A stretch of 64,000 nt of DNA from Vitreimonas flagellata (GCF_004634425.1 NZ_SBJL01000003.1:62001-126000), one strand, 5' to 3'. Positions 1-10,046 are shown, numbered from the stretch's first letter. The notes: generated by a model not told the origin, from the letters alone. Translations and numbers: made by a program.

Positions 1-1634
1 CGCGCGCCCGATGGCGCGATGAGCTCGATCGGACCAGGCGCTGCGCCCAGCGTGGAGCGTTCGATTTCGAGTCCCCGCGTGTTGGGATCGAGCGACAAGC
101 GCTCGTCTTCCAATTCTGGCTCTTGCATCAGCCAGTGCGCCAAACGGCGCAACAACTCGCCGTGCGGCCCACCGCCGTCATAGCCGCGCGCCCACAGCCA
201 CGGTTGGTCGGACCAAAGCTGCGCTACGCGCCCGTCGCCTGCGCGGTCGAGAACGAGCAAAGGCTGACCATCCGCGCCGGACAGCACCGTTTGCCCACTC
301 GTCGCACGCGCGCCGACTTGTTGCGTCCAGCGTCCCCAACGCTCCGGCGCAGGCAAGCCTCGCACGACGGGGTGACGCAAGCCAAGTGTGGTTGGCGCAG
401 GCCGATACGCACGATCAATCACTTGCCCCGTCGGTTGCGACGGCAAGATGCCCGCGAGCGCCGTGCGATAGAGCCCATCAAGGCCCGCTTCGCTTTCGCC
501 TGCCGTGATCAACAACGCGCCGCCTTGCTCCACACGCCGCGCGATGCTCGCGAAATAATACGCCTGCAGAATGCCGCGCTGCGGCGCGCGATCGAAGATG
601 ATCAGATCGAATTCGCCCAAACGACGCTCGAACAGCTCTTCCGTCGGGAAAGGGATCAGCGCGAGTTCATTCAATGGCGTGTAATCCTGCTTGTCCGGCG
701 GTCGCAGGATCGAGAAATGCACCAGATCCACTGCAGGATCAGATTTCAGCAGATTGCGCCACACGCGCGCGCCCGGATGCGGCGTGCCAGTCACGAGTAG
801 CACACGCAACCGATCACGCACGCCGTTCGCCGCGAACGCCTGGCGATTGTTGGCAAGCGTGATCTCCTGCGGGCCAGCATCCGCTTCGAGCATCACCATG
901 TTTCGCCCACGATGCGGCAAGCGCACGTCGATGCTGAAGTCCTGATTTGCGCGCGCGATAGTTTCAGTCACGCGTCGCCCGTCGATGGTGACGCGTACGC
1001 GCACTTGCGCGTTGCCGGTGTTATCGATCACGCGCCCGGTCACGCGCATCGGCTCGCCCACAATGCCGAACGTCGGCGCTTGCACGAGTTCAAGTCGCCG
1101 ATCGCCGCGATCGGGATCGCCGACGATGAGGATGTGTGCGGGCCCAAGATCGGCCAGGCGGCGTGGCTCGGCCGGTGGATCGGCGGCTTGGCCGTCGGTC
1201 ACCACGATCACGCCGCCGATGCGCTCGGGCGCGACGTCGCTCAGAGCGTCCGAGATCACCGAAGTGATCATGGTGCCGTCCGGGCCGCCGCGCGCTTCAC
1301 GCACGCGCACATCGACGCCCGTTTCGCGCGACAGCCGTTCCGCCATCGCATCACCGGCAGCGCGCGCTGCGTCGCGTCGGCCAGCAAGCGCCAAGCTCTC
1401 GCTTTGGTCGACCACAATCAGCGCAACATCATTCGCGGGTTCGCGCGTCTCACGCACCCATTGTGGCTGCGTGATGCCGATGAACACGAAGGCCAAGCCT
1501 GCTGCGCGCAAGATCGGCGCGCCGCCCTGTCGCCACACGTAAATAGCAAGCGAAAGAGTCGCGAGGACGCCCAACGCGATGAGCGCTGACGTCGGCAGAG
1601 CCGGATCGAAACCGATGCGCGCGCCCGCTATCAT
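1..1634 (-). CDS. Membrane-anchored VWA/glutamine-amidotransferase-like protein (partial, runs off the left edge)
   Basis: About 544 codons are present; the 3' end lies beyond base 1. The start is ATG at 1634, overlapping the stop of the upstream gene as ATGA. The N-terminus has two hydrophobic stretches (about residues 16-30 and 40-53). Next comes a von Willebrand A-like region with DVALIVVDQSESLA (about residue 65), then IGGVIVVTDGQAADPP. Further on, VRVLLVTGTPHPG-like and LIIFDRAP segments fit the amidotransferase-like fold seen in C-terminal parts of this family. It is the last visible gene of the MoxR/DUF58/DUF4159 operon and probably builds a cell-envelope complex with them. The exact role is unknown. 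Confidence 0.75.
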   Translation of the reverse strand, partial: MIAGARIGFDPALPTSALIALGVLATLSLAIYVWRQGGAPILRAAGLAFVFIGITQPQWVRETREPANDVALIVVDQSESLALAGRRDAARAAGDAMAERLSRETGVDVRVREARGGPDGTMITSVISDALSDVAPERIGGVIVVTDGQAADPPAEPRRLADLGPAHILIVGDPDRGDRRLELVQAPTFGIVGEPMRVTGRVIDNTGNAQVRVRVTIDGRRVTETIARANQDFSIDVRLPHRGRNMVMLEADAGPQEITLANNRQAFAANGVRDRLRVLLVTGTPHPGARVWRNLLKSDPAVDLVHFSILRPPDKQDYTPLNELALIPFPTEELFERRLGEFDLIIFDRAPQRGILQAYYFASIARRVEQGGALLITAGESEAGLDGLYRTALAGILPSQPTGQVIDRAYRPAPTTLGLRHPVVRGLPAPERWGRWTQQVGARATSGQTVLSGADGQPLLVLDRAGDGRVAQLWSDQPWLWARGYDGGGPHGELLRRLAHWLMQEPELEDERLSLDPNTRGLEIERSTLGAAPGPIELIAPSGA

Positions 1635-4276
1635 CGCCGCTCATTGTCCATGCGTTCGAGCAGCGCCGGCACATGCACTTGGTCGGCTTTATAATTACCG
1701 GTGAGCGAAACCATGACGAGGTTCACGCCAAAGCGCAGCGCAAGCTCACGTTGGCGCGCATTGCTCACTTGCCCGGCCCAAGCCGACGCCCAGTCGCCGT
1801 CGCCAATGAATATCGCCGCGACACCGTCGCGCGAGGAGGCTGCCGAAGAGCTCTCCGCCCAAAGCTGCGTCGCTTGCGAACGGCCAGGGAAGGAGCGCAT
1901 CAGATAAAACGCGCGCGCCAGCACATGCTGGGTGGTGACTTGCTCTAGCGGCGGCACATCGACGCCGGCGAGCATCGCCTGCGCTGGCCTCGTGTTTCCG
2001 CCGCCGCTGGCGTTGCGCGTGTCGACGAGAAGCAAGCCGCCGATGGCGAGGTAACGATCAATGTTCGAGATCGCCGCGTCGCTCATGCGTTGTGGCGCAT
2101 TCGGTGCGGGCCAATAGAGGAACGAATAAGCGGAGAGATCGTCGGTTGCGAGGTTTACGCCGATGGGTGCGCCAGGTTCGACGGAGGTGCGCTCAGTAAG
2201 AATATCCGAGAGCGCCTGCAAGCCTTGCTCGGAGGTCCGATCAATGCGCGCATCGCCGGTGCGGACGTAAGCGAGTCGCAGCGTCTGCGTGGGATCGCTC
2301 TGCGCGTGCGCATCCGCGCCACCCAGCGCAAAGAACGCCACAAGCGCCGCCGTCGCGCCGCGCCCGAAGCGTGGCAAACGCCCGAGCAGAAAGAGCGCGA
2401 TCATCAGATCGATCGCCAGCAACGCCGCAGCTCCGCCGAACAGCCAACCCGCGAGCGGGCGATCAACGACGTTGCCCAGACCGGCGCGTTCGACGTCGCT
2501 CGGCAATTCCAATGGCCGGAGCGCTTCATCCGGTCGCGCCGCGTCAATCGCTGCGCTCAAGCCCGCACGCTCGTAGAGGCCGGGCGGCGTGATGGGCGAC
2601 GGCTGTGCGAGCGGAAATGCTTCTGGCGCGATCGGTTGCAGATCGGGCGACGCCGGCGAGAGCGAGCCGAAGCCGTCGAGCACACGTTGCGCCACGAACG
2701 GGCCGCCGGTGATTTCGCGTTCGCCCGCGCCTTCCGCGCGCGCTGAGAAGGCGAGCGTGCGGCGGAGCAACTCGACGAAGAGACCAGACAGCGGCAGGTC
2801 GGACCATTCCGGCCCAGCGCTCACGTGAAAGAGCACGATGAGCCCTCGCCCGCGCGGCTGCGCGGTGACGAGCGGTGAATTGTCCGAGAGCGTTGCCCAC
2901 ACGCGCGCCTCTTCGAGTGAAGCCGGCTGCGCAAGCACTTGTCGGCGTACGCTCACGTCCGCAGGCGGATTGATGCCGGCGAAGGGCGAGTCCGCGGGGA
3001 AGGCCCCAATGCCAAGCGGTGTTTCCCACGCCAACGCGCTGCCCAATGTGCGCGAGCCGGGGCGAAGGCGCACCGGCACAAGGTCATCGGCCTGATCCGC
3101 CAAACGCGGTCCTGCAAAGCGCACCAGCAAGCCGCCATTCTCCAGCCAATTCTCAAGTGCTGCGCTATCGGTCGGCGCGACCGGGCTAGCGTCGGGCAGG
3201 ATCAAGGCTTGTGCGCGGGCATTGATGAGTTGGCCCACGGTGCCGCGCTGCAAGCTCGCGAACGGCTGCAATGCGCGCTCGACGTAGAACAGTTCCGAAA
3301 GCAGCGGCTGCCCCGCCCCGCCCGGATCGACCAAGCCGACAAACGGCCGTCCGGCGCCCGCCGGTAACAAATGCACCGCGCCCGCGCTTTGCTCACCAAC
3401 GATGCGCACACGCGCCGCGCGCGCGGCGATCTCCGGGGGCAGATCGATGCGACCTGAAGCTGTGAGCGCATCGCCTTGGAAATTCACCTCAGCCGCGCCG
3501 AGCGAGCGGCCTTCCGCCGTCTCCGCTGCAATCGCGGCAACCGCAGAGCCATTCGGCGCACGACGCAGATCGGCGGTGACGCCTTGCGGCGTTACCGAAC
3601 CGGCCACAATCGCGCGCGCCGTTTGCGTGGGCAGGCGCACAGTCAGCGGCCCGCGCCGCTGCAATTCTGCCGTGAGCGCGGCTGCGCCATCATCGTTCAG
3701 GCCGTCGCTGATCCAGATGATACGATCGAAATTGCCCTGTGTGCGCGCGAGGCGCTCGGCGGCGTCAGCGCGGTTTGGCCGCCAGCCGCGCGGCTCTAAG
3801 CGCCCGATACGTGACTTCGCATCCGCCGCCGTCATCGCCTCGCCCGGATCGCGCGCGGGGACGTTGGGCGCGGTGAGCAGCAGGAACACTGGCGCGTTGG
3901 CGCGTTCGGCTTGGTTCACGGCGGCGATTGCGGCGGCGCGCGTGTCGCTCCAAAACGGCGCCGAGGGCCAGCCGTCATCGATGACGATTAAAGTGCGCCC
4001 GCCTTGCGCGCTTTCGGCAGCAATGGGCGCCAAGCTTGGCCGCGCGAACGCTAAGATTAGGAGTGCGGCCGCCAAGATGCGGAACAGCACCAGCCACCAC
4101 GGCGCGCGCTCTTTGCTCTGATCGTCCGTGCGCAAGCCTTGCAGCAACCGCGCCGGCGGAAACGCGGCGCGTTGCGGCGGCGGCGGCGTCGCGCGCATCA
4201 GCCACCACAAAGCCGGCAGCGCGAGCAAAGCGAGTAGCGCTGCTGGCGCGCCAAACAGGAAAGGCCCCAGGGTCAC
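1631..4276 (-). CDS. BatA N-terminal domain / DUF4159 membrane protein
   Basis: 881 residues. The N-terminus matches the BatA (aerotolerance regulator) domain: a hydrophobic segment at residues 4-27, then a second TM at about 60-80 after a short basic loop. A large extracytoplasmic part with VWA/amidotransferase-like features follows (TLIVIDDG, RIIWISDGLNDD). A further TM lies near residues 625-650, and the C-terminal DUF4159 domain begins around LRLAYVRTGD. The start is GTG at 4276, overlapping the DUF58 stop as GTGA, so translation is probably coupled. Such proteins travel with MoxR ATPases and DUF58 proteins, but their biochemical role is not established. Confidence 0.85.
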   Translation of the reverse strand: MTLGPFLFGAPAALLALLALPALWWLMRATPPPPQRAAFPPARLLQGLRTDDQSKERAPWWLVLFRILAAALLILAFARPSLAPIAAESAQGGRTLIVIDDGWPSAPFWSDTRAAAIAAVNQAERANAPVFLLLTAPNVPARDPGEAMTAADAKSRIGRLEPRGWRPNRADAAERLARTQGNFDRIIWISDGLNDDGAAALTAELQRRGPLTVRLPTQTARAIVAGSVTPQGVTADLRRAPNGSAVAAIAAETAEGRSLGAAEVNFQGDALTASGRIDLPPEIAARAARVRIVGEQSAGAVHLLPAGAGRPFVGLVDPGGAGQPLLSELFYVERALQPFASLQRGTVGQLINARAQALILPDASPVAPTDSAALENWLENGGLLVRFAGPRLADQADDLVPVRLRPGSRTLGSALAWETPLGIGAFPADSPFAGINPPADVSVRRQVLAQPASLEEARVWATLSDNSPLVTAQPRGRGLIVLFHVSAGPEWSDLPLSGLFVELLRRTLAFSARAEGAGEREITGGPFVAQRVLDGFGSLSPASPDLQPIAPEAFPLAQPSPITPPGLYERAGLSAAIDAARPDEALRPLELPSDVERAGLGNVVDRPLAGWLFGGAAALLAIDLMIALFLLGRLPRFGRGATAALVAFFALGGADAHAQSDPTQTLRLAYVRTGDARIDRTSEQGLQALSDILTERTSVEPGAPIGVNLATDDLSAYSFLYWPAPNAPQRMSDAAISNIDRYLAIGGLLLVDTRNASGGGNTRPAQAMLAGVDVPPLEQVTTQHVLARAFYLMRSFPGRSQATQLWAESSSAASSRDGVAAIFIGDGDWASAWAGQVSNARQRELALRFGVNLVMVSLTGNYKADQVHVPALLERMDNERR

Positions 4277-5112
4277 GCGAAGCGCTCCGAGACGAGCGCG
4301 ATCAGCATGGCGAGCGCCAGCGAAGCGTTATGGTCGGTGCGATGCAGCAGCGCCGGGAAATGAAATTCAGAGCCCAAGGCGCGGATGGCGCGACGGTGCG
4401 TCTCAAGACGCTCCGTATAAGTGTCACGCGCAGCTTCCGCGCGGCCGATCAGCATTTCGGTGCGGCTGCCTGGCGCTTGAAAGAGCGTGCGGCCACGGAA
4501 GGGGAAATCCTCTTCCGCCGGATCGGCGATCATCACCAATGCGCCGCTCGCGCCCGCCGCCGCACACGCCTTCAATCGCCCGCGCCACGTTTCAACCGGC
4601 GCATAGAAATCGCTCAAGAAGATCACGCACGAATTGCTCGGCGCGTCGACATCATGCGTAGGCGCCAGAAAGTCATGCGCCAGCCGATCCACAGCACGCG
4701 CGCCGGAGCGGGGCGCATGTCCTAACGCACCGATGCGTTCCCCGCCGCGTGAGAGCAAAATGCCGAGCGCCAACGCAAGCGCGCGGGCGCGGTGCAACTT
4801 CGTTGGCCGCGCGCTATCGCTTGCCCAATTGAAACCCGCGTCCGGATCGATCCAGAACCACGCCGTTTGCGCAGCTTCGCGTTCTTGTTCGCGCACGAAG
4901 AAGCGATCGCCGCGCGCGGAGCGGCGCCAATCGACCAAGCGCGCGCCATCTTCAGCGCGGTGGTCGCGATATTGCCAGAACGCTTCGCCTTGGCCCGCGC
5001 GCCGGCGCCCATGCACGCCCGGCGCGCTCGCCGCGAGCCGTTTCGCGTCGAGCAACACGCCCGGCAAGTCGCCAGCCAGCGCCAGCGCGTCGAGGCGCGC
5101 GCGATCGTTCAA
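4273..5112 (-). CDS. DUF58 domain-containing protein
   Basis: 279 residues, soluble. The DUF58 signature is plain: YRDHRAEDGARLVDWRRSAR around residues 48-67, followed by FVREQERE. DUF58 proteins have a VWA-like fold and act with MoxR ATPases, probably as the client or adaptor that the ATPase remodels. The start is TTG at 5112, overlapping the MoxR stop as TTGA, and the gene overlaps the next one by 4 bases. The whole operon is therefore translationally coupled. Function is assigned by family and context only. Confidence 0.9.
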   Translation of the reverse strand: MNDRARLDALALAGDLPGVLLDAKRLAASAPGVHGRRRAGQGEAFWQYRDHRAEDGARLVDWRRSARGDRFFVREQEREAAQTAWFWIDPDAGFNWASDSARPTKLHRARALALALGILLSRGGERIGALGHAPRSGARAVDRLAHDFLAPTHDVDAPSNSCVIFLSDFYAPVETWRGRLKACAAAGASGALVMIADPAEEDFPFRGRTLFQAPGSRTEMLIGRAEAARDTYTERLETHRRAIRALGSEFHFPALLHRTDHNASLALAMLIALVSERFA

Positions 5113-6104
5113 GCGGCGCGCTCAGCCAAATCGTCAACGAGGCTGTCGATGTCCAAGCCTTCCGCGCGTGCACCGAAGCTGAGCTGCATGCGATGCACCA
5201 AAGCCGGACGCGCCAGTGCGGCCACATCATCCACCGCCGGCGCCAAACGCCCGCGCAGCAACGCCCGCGCACGCACCGCCAACATCAACGCTTGCCCCGC
5301 GCGCGGGCCGGGGCCCCAGGCGACATGCTGGTTCACGCGCGGATCGTGGCTCGAACCCGGCCGCGCCGAACGCACCAATTCGAGGATCGCGGCGAGCACC
5401 TTTTCGCCCACCGGCATTGAGCGCACCAAGCGCTGCAAACGCATCAGCGAGTCCGCATTGAGGATCGTTTGCGGCTGCACATCTTCAAGACCCGTCGTCT
5501 CGATCAAAATCCTGCGCTCAATCTCGGCATCCGGATACGGCACGTCGACTTGCAGCAAGAAGCGATCGAGCTGTGCTTCCGGCAGCGGGTAGGCGCCTTC
5601 GTGCTCGATCGGGTTTTGCGTCGCCAGCACATGGAAGGGACGCGGCACGTCGTGTGCAACGCCCGCCACCGTCACATGATGCTCCTGCATCGCCTGCAGC
5701 AACGCCGATTGTGTGCGTGGGCTGGCGCGGTTGATTTCGTCGGCCATCAGAAGCTGCGTGAAGATCGGGCCTTTGACGAAGCGGAAATGGCGCCGGCCAG
5801 CTTCGTCCTGATCCAACACTTCGGAGCCCAGAATATCGGCCGGCATCAGGTCCGGCGTGAATTGCACGCGGCCCCAATCGAGCCCCAGCACGCGCGCCGT
5901 CGCTTCCACCAGCCGCGTCTTGGCCAAGCCTGGCGCGCCGACCAGCAGCACGTGGCCGCCCGCCAATACTGCCGCCAGCGTCAATTCGATGACGCGCTCC
6001 TGGCCGAACACGGCCTTGCCGATCTCGGCCCGAACTTGTGCTAGGGCTTCGCCCGCGGCTTCCGCCTCGGCGACCAAAGCCTGTGGATTATCGAGATTGC
6101 TCAT
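5109..6104 (-). CDS. MoxR family AAA+ ATPase
   Basis: 331 residues from ATG 6104. The frame is open to 6173, but that longer start would run into the divergent DUF1285 gene. Walker A is GAPGLAKT at about residues 56-63. Walker B is LLMADEINR, and sensor 1 is VLATQNPIE. MoxR ATPases are chaperone-like AAA+ proteins that activate partner complexes, generally together with VWA and DUF58 proteins, which lie immediately downstream here. It is the first gene of a four-gene minus-strand operon with 4-base overlaps. Confidence 0.93.
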   Translation of the reverse strand: MSNLDNPQALVAEAEAAGEALAQVRAEIGKAVFGQERVIELTLAAVLAGGHVLLVGAPGLAKTRLVEATARVLGLDWGRVQFTPDLMPADILGSEVLDQDEAGRRHFRFVKGPIFTQLLMADEINRASPRTQSALLQAMQEHHVTVAGVAHDVPRPFHVLATQNPIEHEGAYPLPEAQLDRFLLQVDVPYPDAEIERRILIETTGLEDVQPQTILNADSLMRLQRLVRSMPVGEKVLAAILELVRSARPGSSHDPRVNQHVAWGPGPRAGQALMLAVRARALLRGRLAPAVDDVAALARPALVHRMQLSFGARAEGLDIDSLVDDLAERAA

Positions 6105-6137
6105 GGGCGCGAAGCTCGCTTGTATGCTGGCCGAATT

Positions 6138-6710
6138 ATGACGACCCCGGAAACTAGCCAGTCCCTGGAGCAATTACTCGCGAGCCTCAAGCGCCAAGCG
6201 GGCTCCGGCGACAAAGGCCTTCCTCCAGTCGACAAATGGAACCCCGCCCATTGCGGGGACATCGGCATGGAGATCATGGCCGACGGTATGTGGAAGCACG
6301 AGGGAACGCGCATCACGCGCGCGGCGCTCGTCAAGCTTTTCGCCTCGATCTTGCGCAAGGACGAGGACGGCCAAACCTATCTCGTGACGCCGGTCGAGAA
6401 GATCGTGGTTAAAGTGGCGGACGCGCCCTTCGTCGCCATCCGCGCTGATCGCGTGGGCGAGGGCCGCGAGCAGAACATCGTGTTCACCACCAATGTCGGC
6501 GACATCGTCCAAGCCGGCCTCGAACATCCGCTACGCGTGGCGACGCGCGGCGAAGACGAACCACGACCCTACGTGCACGTGCGCGGCCGTCTAGAAGCAC
6601 GCGTCCTACGCGCGCCGTTCTATGAACTGGTCGATTGGGCCGAGACGCGGGACGGGAAGCTCGGTGTTTGGAGCGGGGGCGTGTGGTTTGAGTTGGGGGT
6701 GGCGTCGTGA
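6138..6710 (+). CDS. DUF1285 domain-containing protein
   Basis: 190 residues, no membrane segment. The start is ATG 6138; an in-frame TTG at 6120 would add six residues. The pattern GTRITRAALVKLFASILR followed by YLVTPVEKI matches the DUF1285 family, widespread in alphaproteobacteria and of unknown biochemical function. It is divergent from the MoxR operon with about 33 bases between starts, so the promoters must be very close together. It is followed after 19 bases by the Nudix gene. Confidence 0.85.
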   Translation: MTTPETSQSLEQLLASLKRQAGSGDKGLPPVDKWNPAHCGDIGMEIMADGMWKHEGTRITRAALVKLFASILRKDEDGQTYLVTPVEKIVVKVADAPFVAIRADRVGEGREQNIVFTTNVGDIVQAGLEHPLRVATRGEDEPRPYVHVRGRLEARVLRAPFYELVDWAETRDGKLGVWSGGVWFELGVAS

Positions 6711-6729
6711 GGCCCCATATGAGCGCGAC

Positions 6730-7344
6730 ATGAACTTCGCCAACATCGAAACTCTGCTGCGCGCGCGGCTTGATCGTGTGGATCATGTGGCGGCGCGGGC
6801 GCGCAGCGATCGCGATCTCAATCCGGATTGGGTGCGGCCTGAAACGGAGTTGCGGCCTGCCGCCGTACTCGCGCCGATCATCAAGCGCCCGGAAGGGTGG
6901 ACGATGCTGTTTACGCAGCGCTCGGTGGAGACGCCGGCGCATCCGGGGCAGACCTCGTTTCCCGGCGGTCGTGTGCAGGCGAGCGATGCGAACGCGGTGG
7001 AGACGGCGCTGCGCGAGACGTTCGAGGAAGTCGGCCTCAGTCGCGAATGGATCGAGCCGCTCGGCGCGTGGGATCAATACGAAACCGGCACCGGCTATCG
7101 CATCACGCCGATCGTTGGCCTCGTCGAACCGGGTTTTGAACTGACGCTCGACCCGCGCGAAGTGGCGGGCGTGTTTGAAGCGCCGCTCTCGTTTCTGTTC
7201 GACCCCGCCAATCTCGAACGCCGTGAAGCCATGTGGCAGGGCCAAAAGCGCGCCTATTACGCAATGGATTACGGCCCCCACTTCATCTGGGGCGCAACCG
7301 CAGGCATGATCCGGGCGCTGTATGAGAGACTCCACGAACGATGA
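6730..7344 (+). CDS. CoA pyrophosphatase, Nudix hydrolase
   Basis: 204 residues from ATG 6730. The frame is open from 6622, but that part overlaps the DUF1285 gene. It has the CoA-specific Nudix layout: HPGQTSFPGGRVQ just ahead of a Nudix box ending ALRETFEEVGL. Members hydrolyse coenzyme A and related derivatives to 3',5'-ADP and 4'-phosphopantetheine. Its stop overlaps the start of the CCA-adding enzyme gene as ATGA, an arrangement common in alphaproteobacteria, so the two are probably co-translated. Confidence 0.9.
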   Translation: MNFANIETLLRARLDRVDHVAARARSDRDLNPDWVRPETELRPAAVLAPIIKRPEGWTMLFTQRSVETPAHPGQTSFPGGRVQASDANAVETALRETFEEVGLSREWIEPLGAWDQYETGTGYRITPIVGLVEPGFELTLDPREVAGVFEAPLSFLFDPANLERREAMWQGQKRAYYAMDYGPHFIWGATAGMIRALYERLHER

Positions 7345-8579
7345 CCACCGCCATTCCCCACGCATCCTGGCTCAAGGCGCCGGAGACGCAGGCGCTGCTG
7401 GCCGCACTTGAGACGGCGCGCGCGGGCGGGTCGCGGTTTGTTGGCGGCTGCGTGCGCAACACGTTGATGGGGCGCGAGGTCGATGACATCGACATCGCGA
7501 CGCAACTCACGCCAGATGAAGTTGTCGCCGTCGCGGAGCAGGCTGGTTTTGCCGCGCACCCGACAGGCATTGAGCACGGCACCGTGACGGTGGTGGTGAA
7601 GCACAAGCCGTTCGAAGTGACCACATTGCGCCGCGATGTCTCCACCGATGGCCGGCGCGCGACGGTCGCGTTCACCGGGAGCTGGGAAGAGGATTCACAA
7701 CGCCGCGATTTCCGCCTGAACGCACTCTACGCGGACGCAAGCGGGACGATCCACGATCCCACCGGCGGCGGCCTCGAAGACGCGCGCAAGGGACGTGTGA
7801 TTTTCATCGGCGACGCGTATCAGCGCTTGAAGGAAGATTATCTCCGTATCCTGCGCTTCTTCCGCTTCAACGCCTGGTACGCGCGTGGGCCGATCGATCC
7901 GCACGGCTTGCAAGCCTGCGCTGATCTGGTCGCCGGCCTCGATACGCTCTCGGTCGAGCGCGTCTGGAAGGAAGTGAAGAAGATGCTCGCCGCTCCTGAT
8001 CCGCGCGCCGCGTGGGAAGGGATGAAAGCGATCGAAGTGCGCGCGCGGGCGCTGCCGGAATTGTCGAACGAAACGCGGTTGGATGCGCTCTGCACCTTGG
8101 AAGCAGATTTGATGTTGCCCGTCGATCCGATGACGCGGGTCGCGGCGGCGTTGACGGATCAGGAAAGCGCGAAAGCTTTGGCGCGGCGCTTGAAGCTTTC
8201 CAATGAAGAGCGCGACCGTTTGGTCGCCGCCCTCGGTGATGAGGTGAAGCTCACGTCCTATATGTCGCTGCGCGAAATGCGGCGCGCAATCTATCGCATT
8301 GGCAACGAGGCGTTCCGCGATCGCGTGATGCTGGCCTGGGCCGGCGCGGGCGGTGAGAAGGCGCAGCAATGGCGCGCGCTCGTCGCGCACGGTCAGATGT
8401 GGCATGCGCCGAAACTGCCGCTGACCGGCGATGAAGTGATGACCGCCGGCGTGCCCGCTGGGCCAAAGGTCGGCATCATCCTGCGCGAAGTCGAAGAATG
8501 GTGGATCGACGCCGATTTCCCGGATGACAAGCTCAGCGTGATCGAGCGGCTGAAGGCTGTCGCGCAAGGGCTCGCTTGA
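7341..8579 (+). CDS. cca: CCA tRNA nucleotidyltransferase
   Basis: 412 residues. The class II nucleotidyltransferase head is clear: FVGGCVRNTLMGREVDDIDIA (residues about 32-52) supplies the GG motif and the metal-binding DxD pair. TLRRDVSTDGR and DSQRRDFRLNALYADASG follow, with the conserved RRDF/NAL motif. YLRILRFFRFNAWY is the nucleotide-base recognition motif. The enzyme adds or repairs the 3'-CCA end of tRNAs. The length fits the alphaproteobacterial form without an HD domain. It is co-translated with the preceding Nudix gene. Confidence 0.95.
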   Translation: MTTAIPHASWLKAPETQALLAALETARAGGSRFVGGCVRNTLMGREVDDIDIATQLTPDEVVAVAEQAGFAAHPTGIEHGTVTVVVKHKPFEVTTLRRDVSTDGRRATVAFTGSWEEDSQRRDFRLNALYADASGTIHDPTGGGLEDARKGRVIFIGDAYQRLKEDYLRILRFFRFNAWYARGPIDPHGLQACADLVAGLDTLSVERVWKEVKKMLAAPDPRAAWEGMKAIEVRARALPELSNETRLDALCTLEADLMLPVDPMTRVAAALTDQESAKALARRLKLSNEERDRLVAALGDEVKLTSYMSLREMRRAIYRIGNEAFRDRVMLAWAGAGGEKAQQWRALVAHGQMWHAPKLPLTGDEVMTAGVPAGPKVGIILREVEEWWIDADFPDDKLSVIERLKAVAQGLA

Positions 8580-8582
8580 GGT

Positions 8583-9449
8583 TCAAGGCCACTTCACCAA
8601 CGGCGGCATGCTCGAAAGAATGCTCTCGATGTTCCCGCCCGTCTTCAGACCAAACGTCGTGCCGCGATCGTAGAGCAGATTGTATTCCACGTAGCGACCG
8701 CGTTGGATCAATTGCTCGTCGCGTTCGGCTTCGCTCCACGCCTCGTGCATGTGCTTGCGCAGCAGCGCCGGGTACGTTTTCAGAAACGTACGGCCGACAT
8801 CTTGGGTGAAGGCGAAATCCTTCTCCCAATCGCCGGAATTGTGGTGGTCGTAGAAAATCCCGCCCACGCCGCGCGGTTCTTGGCGGTGCGGCAGCCAGAA
8901 ATATTCGTCGGCCCATTTTTTGTAGCGCGGATAAAGCTCCGCGCCGTGTGGTGCGCAGGCGTCGCGATACGCGGCGTGAAACGCGACAGCGTCTTCATAC
9001 GTCTCGTCACGCTGATAGGCTTGCGTTGGATTGAGGTCGCCGCCGCCGCCAAACCACCATTCGGTTGTGGTGATGTGGCGTGTGTTCATGTGCGCGGGCG
9101 GGCAATGGGGGTTGCGCAGGTGCGCGATCAGCGAAATGCCCGACGCCCAGAAACGCGGATCGTCGGCCGCGCCTTTGACCTGCTTGGCAAATTCCGGGCT
9201 GAATTCGCCCTGGACTGTGCTCACATGCACGCCGACCTTTTCGAAGAAGCGCCCGCGCATTAGCCCAGCCACGCCGCCGCCCTGGTCCGACGATCCATCG
9301 CCGCGTCGCCAGGGCTTTCGCTCAAACCGGCCGGGTTCGCCCGGATAAAGCTCGGCCGGCGCCTCGTCCTCCAGGCGCTCGAACTCGGCGCAAATCAGGT
9401 CGCGCAGCTCCTCGAACCATGCCTTCGCCTGGGCCTTGCGCTCGTCCAT
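8583..9449 (-). CDS. hemF: Oxygen-dependent coproporphyrinogen III oxidase
   Basis: 288 residues from ATG 9449; the frame stays open upstream to 9848, but that part overlaps trmL. The typical HemF motifs are present: [13 protein letters not shown] (about residue 112), [21 protein letters not shown], and the C-terminal [18 protein letters not shown]. The enzyme oxidatively decarboxylates coproporphyrinogen III to protoporphyrinogen IX in aerobic haem synthesis. It lies directly downstream of trmL (2-base gap) and converges on cca. Confidence 0.97.
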   Translation of the reverse strand: MDERKAQAKAWFEELRDLICAEFERLEDEAPAELYPGEPGRFERKPWRRGDGSSDQGGGVAGLMRGRFFEKVGVHVSTVQGEFSPEFAKQVKGAADDPRFWASGISLIAHLRNPHCPPAHMNTRHITTTEWWFGGGGDLNPTQAYQRDETYEDAVAFHAAYRDACAPHGAELYPRYKKWADEYFWLPHRQEPRGVGGIFYDHHNSGDWEKDFAFTQDVGRTFLKTYPALLRKHMHEAWSEAERDEQLIQRGRYVEYNLLYDRGTTFGLKTGGNIESILSSMPPLVKWP

Positions 9450-9451
9450 GC

Positions 9452-9913
9452 TCAGAATTTCTCCCACGCCCCGGTTTGCCGCAACGCCTCGGTCAATACT
9501 ATCGCCCCGGCGTTGATCACGTTGAGCGACCGCAAGCCCCGGACCATCGGGATGCGCACGCTGGCCTGGGCTGCTTCGTAGAGTTCGCCGGGCGAACCAG
9601 CGCTTTCGCGACCCAGGACTAAGGTGTCGCCTGTGGAAAACGCAAAATCCATGAAGCTCAATGCGCCGTCCGTCTCGATCAGGATCAGCCGCCCGGATTG
9701 TCGTTCCGGAGTCGCACGGAATGCCGCAAAGCTGGCGTGGCGGGCGACTTTGGCCTTGTCGCCGTAATCCAATGCCGCTCGCTTCATCGCTGTGTCCGTC
9801 AGCGGGAATCCGCAGGGCTCGATCACGTCCAAGGCCACGCCCAGACAAGCGCAGAGGCGAAGTGCCGCGCCGAGATTCTGCGGTATGTCAGGTTGATAGA
9901 GGGCCAGTCGCAC
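9452..9913 (-). CDS. trmL: tRNA (cytidine/uridine-2'-O)-methyltransferase, SPOUT family
   Basis: 153 residues, the usual TrmL length. The N-terminus [19 protein letters not shown] and the SPOUT knot segments [27 protein letters not shown] and [14 protein letters not shown] identify it. TrmL methylates the wobble 2'-OH of tRNA-Leu isoacceptors using S-adenosylmethionine. It is followed by hemF on the same strand and is divergent from petA, with a 133-base gap between the two starts that must hold promoters for both. Confidence 0.93.
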   Translation of the reverse strand: MRLALYQPDIPQNLGAALRLCACLGVALDVIEPCGFPLTDTAMKRAALDYGDKAKVARHASFAAFRATPERQSGRLILIETDGALSFMDFAFSTGDTLVLGRESAGSPGELYEAAQASVRIPMVRGLRSLNVINAGAIVLTEALRQTGAWEKF

Positions 9914-10046
9914 GTTAGAGCCTCAGCCGCCGGAGAATCGGGGCGAAATCGGGGAATCGGTAAGGCATGCGGCGCCACGCCGCGCGCTTTGCGTACCCGG
10001 ATTAGCCTAGCTTCATCGCTGTACCAAGATCGCGGGAGAGACGCGG

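Noticed and set aside
8583-9848. 421-residue form of HemF
   Set aside because: The first 133 residues overlap trmL out of frame and do not match HemF. ATG 9449 gives the family's normal length.
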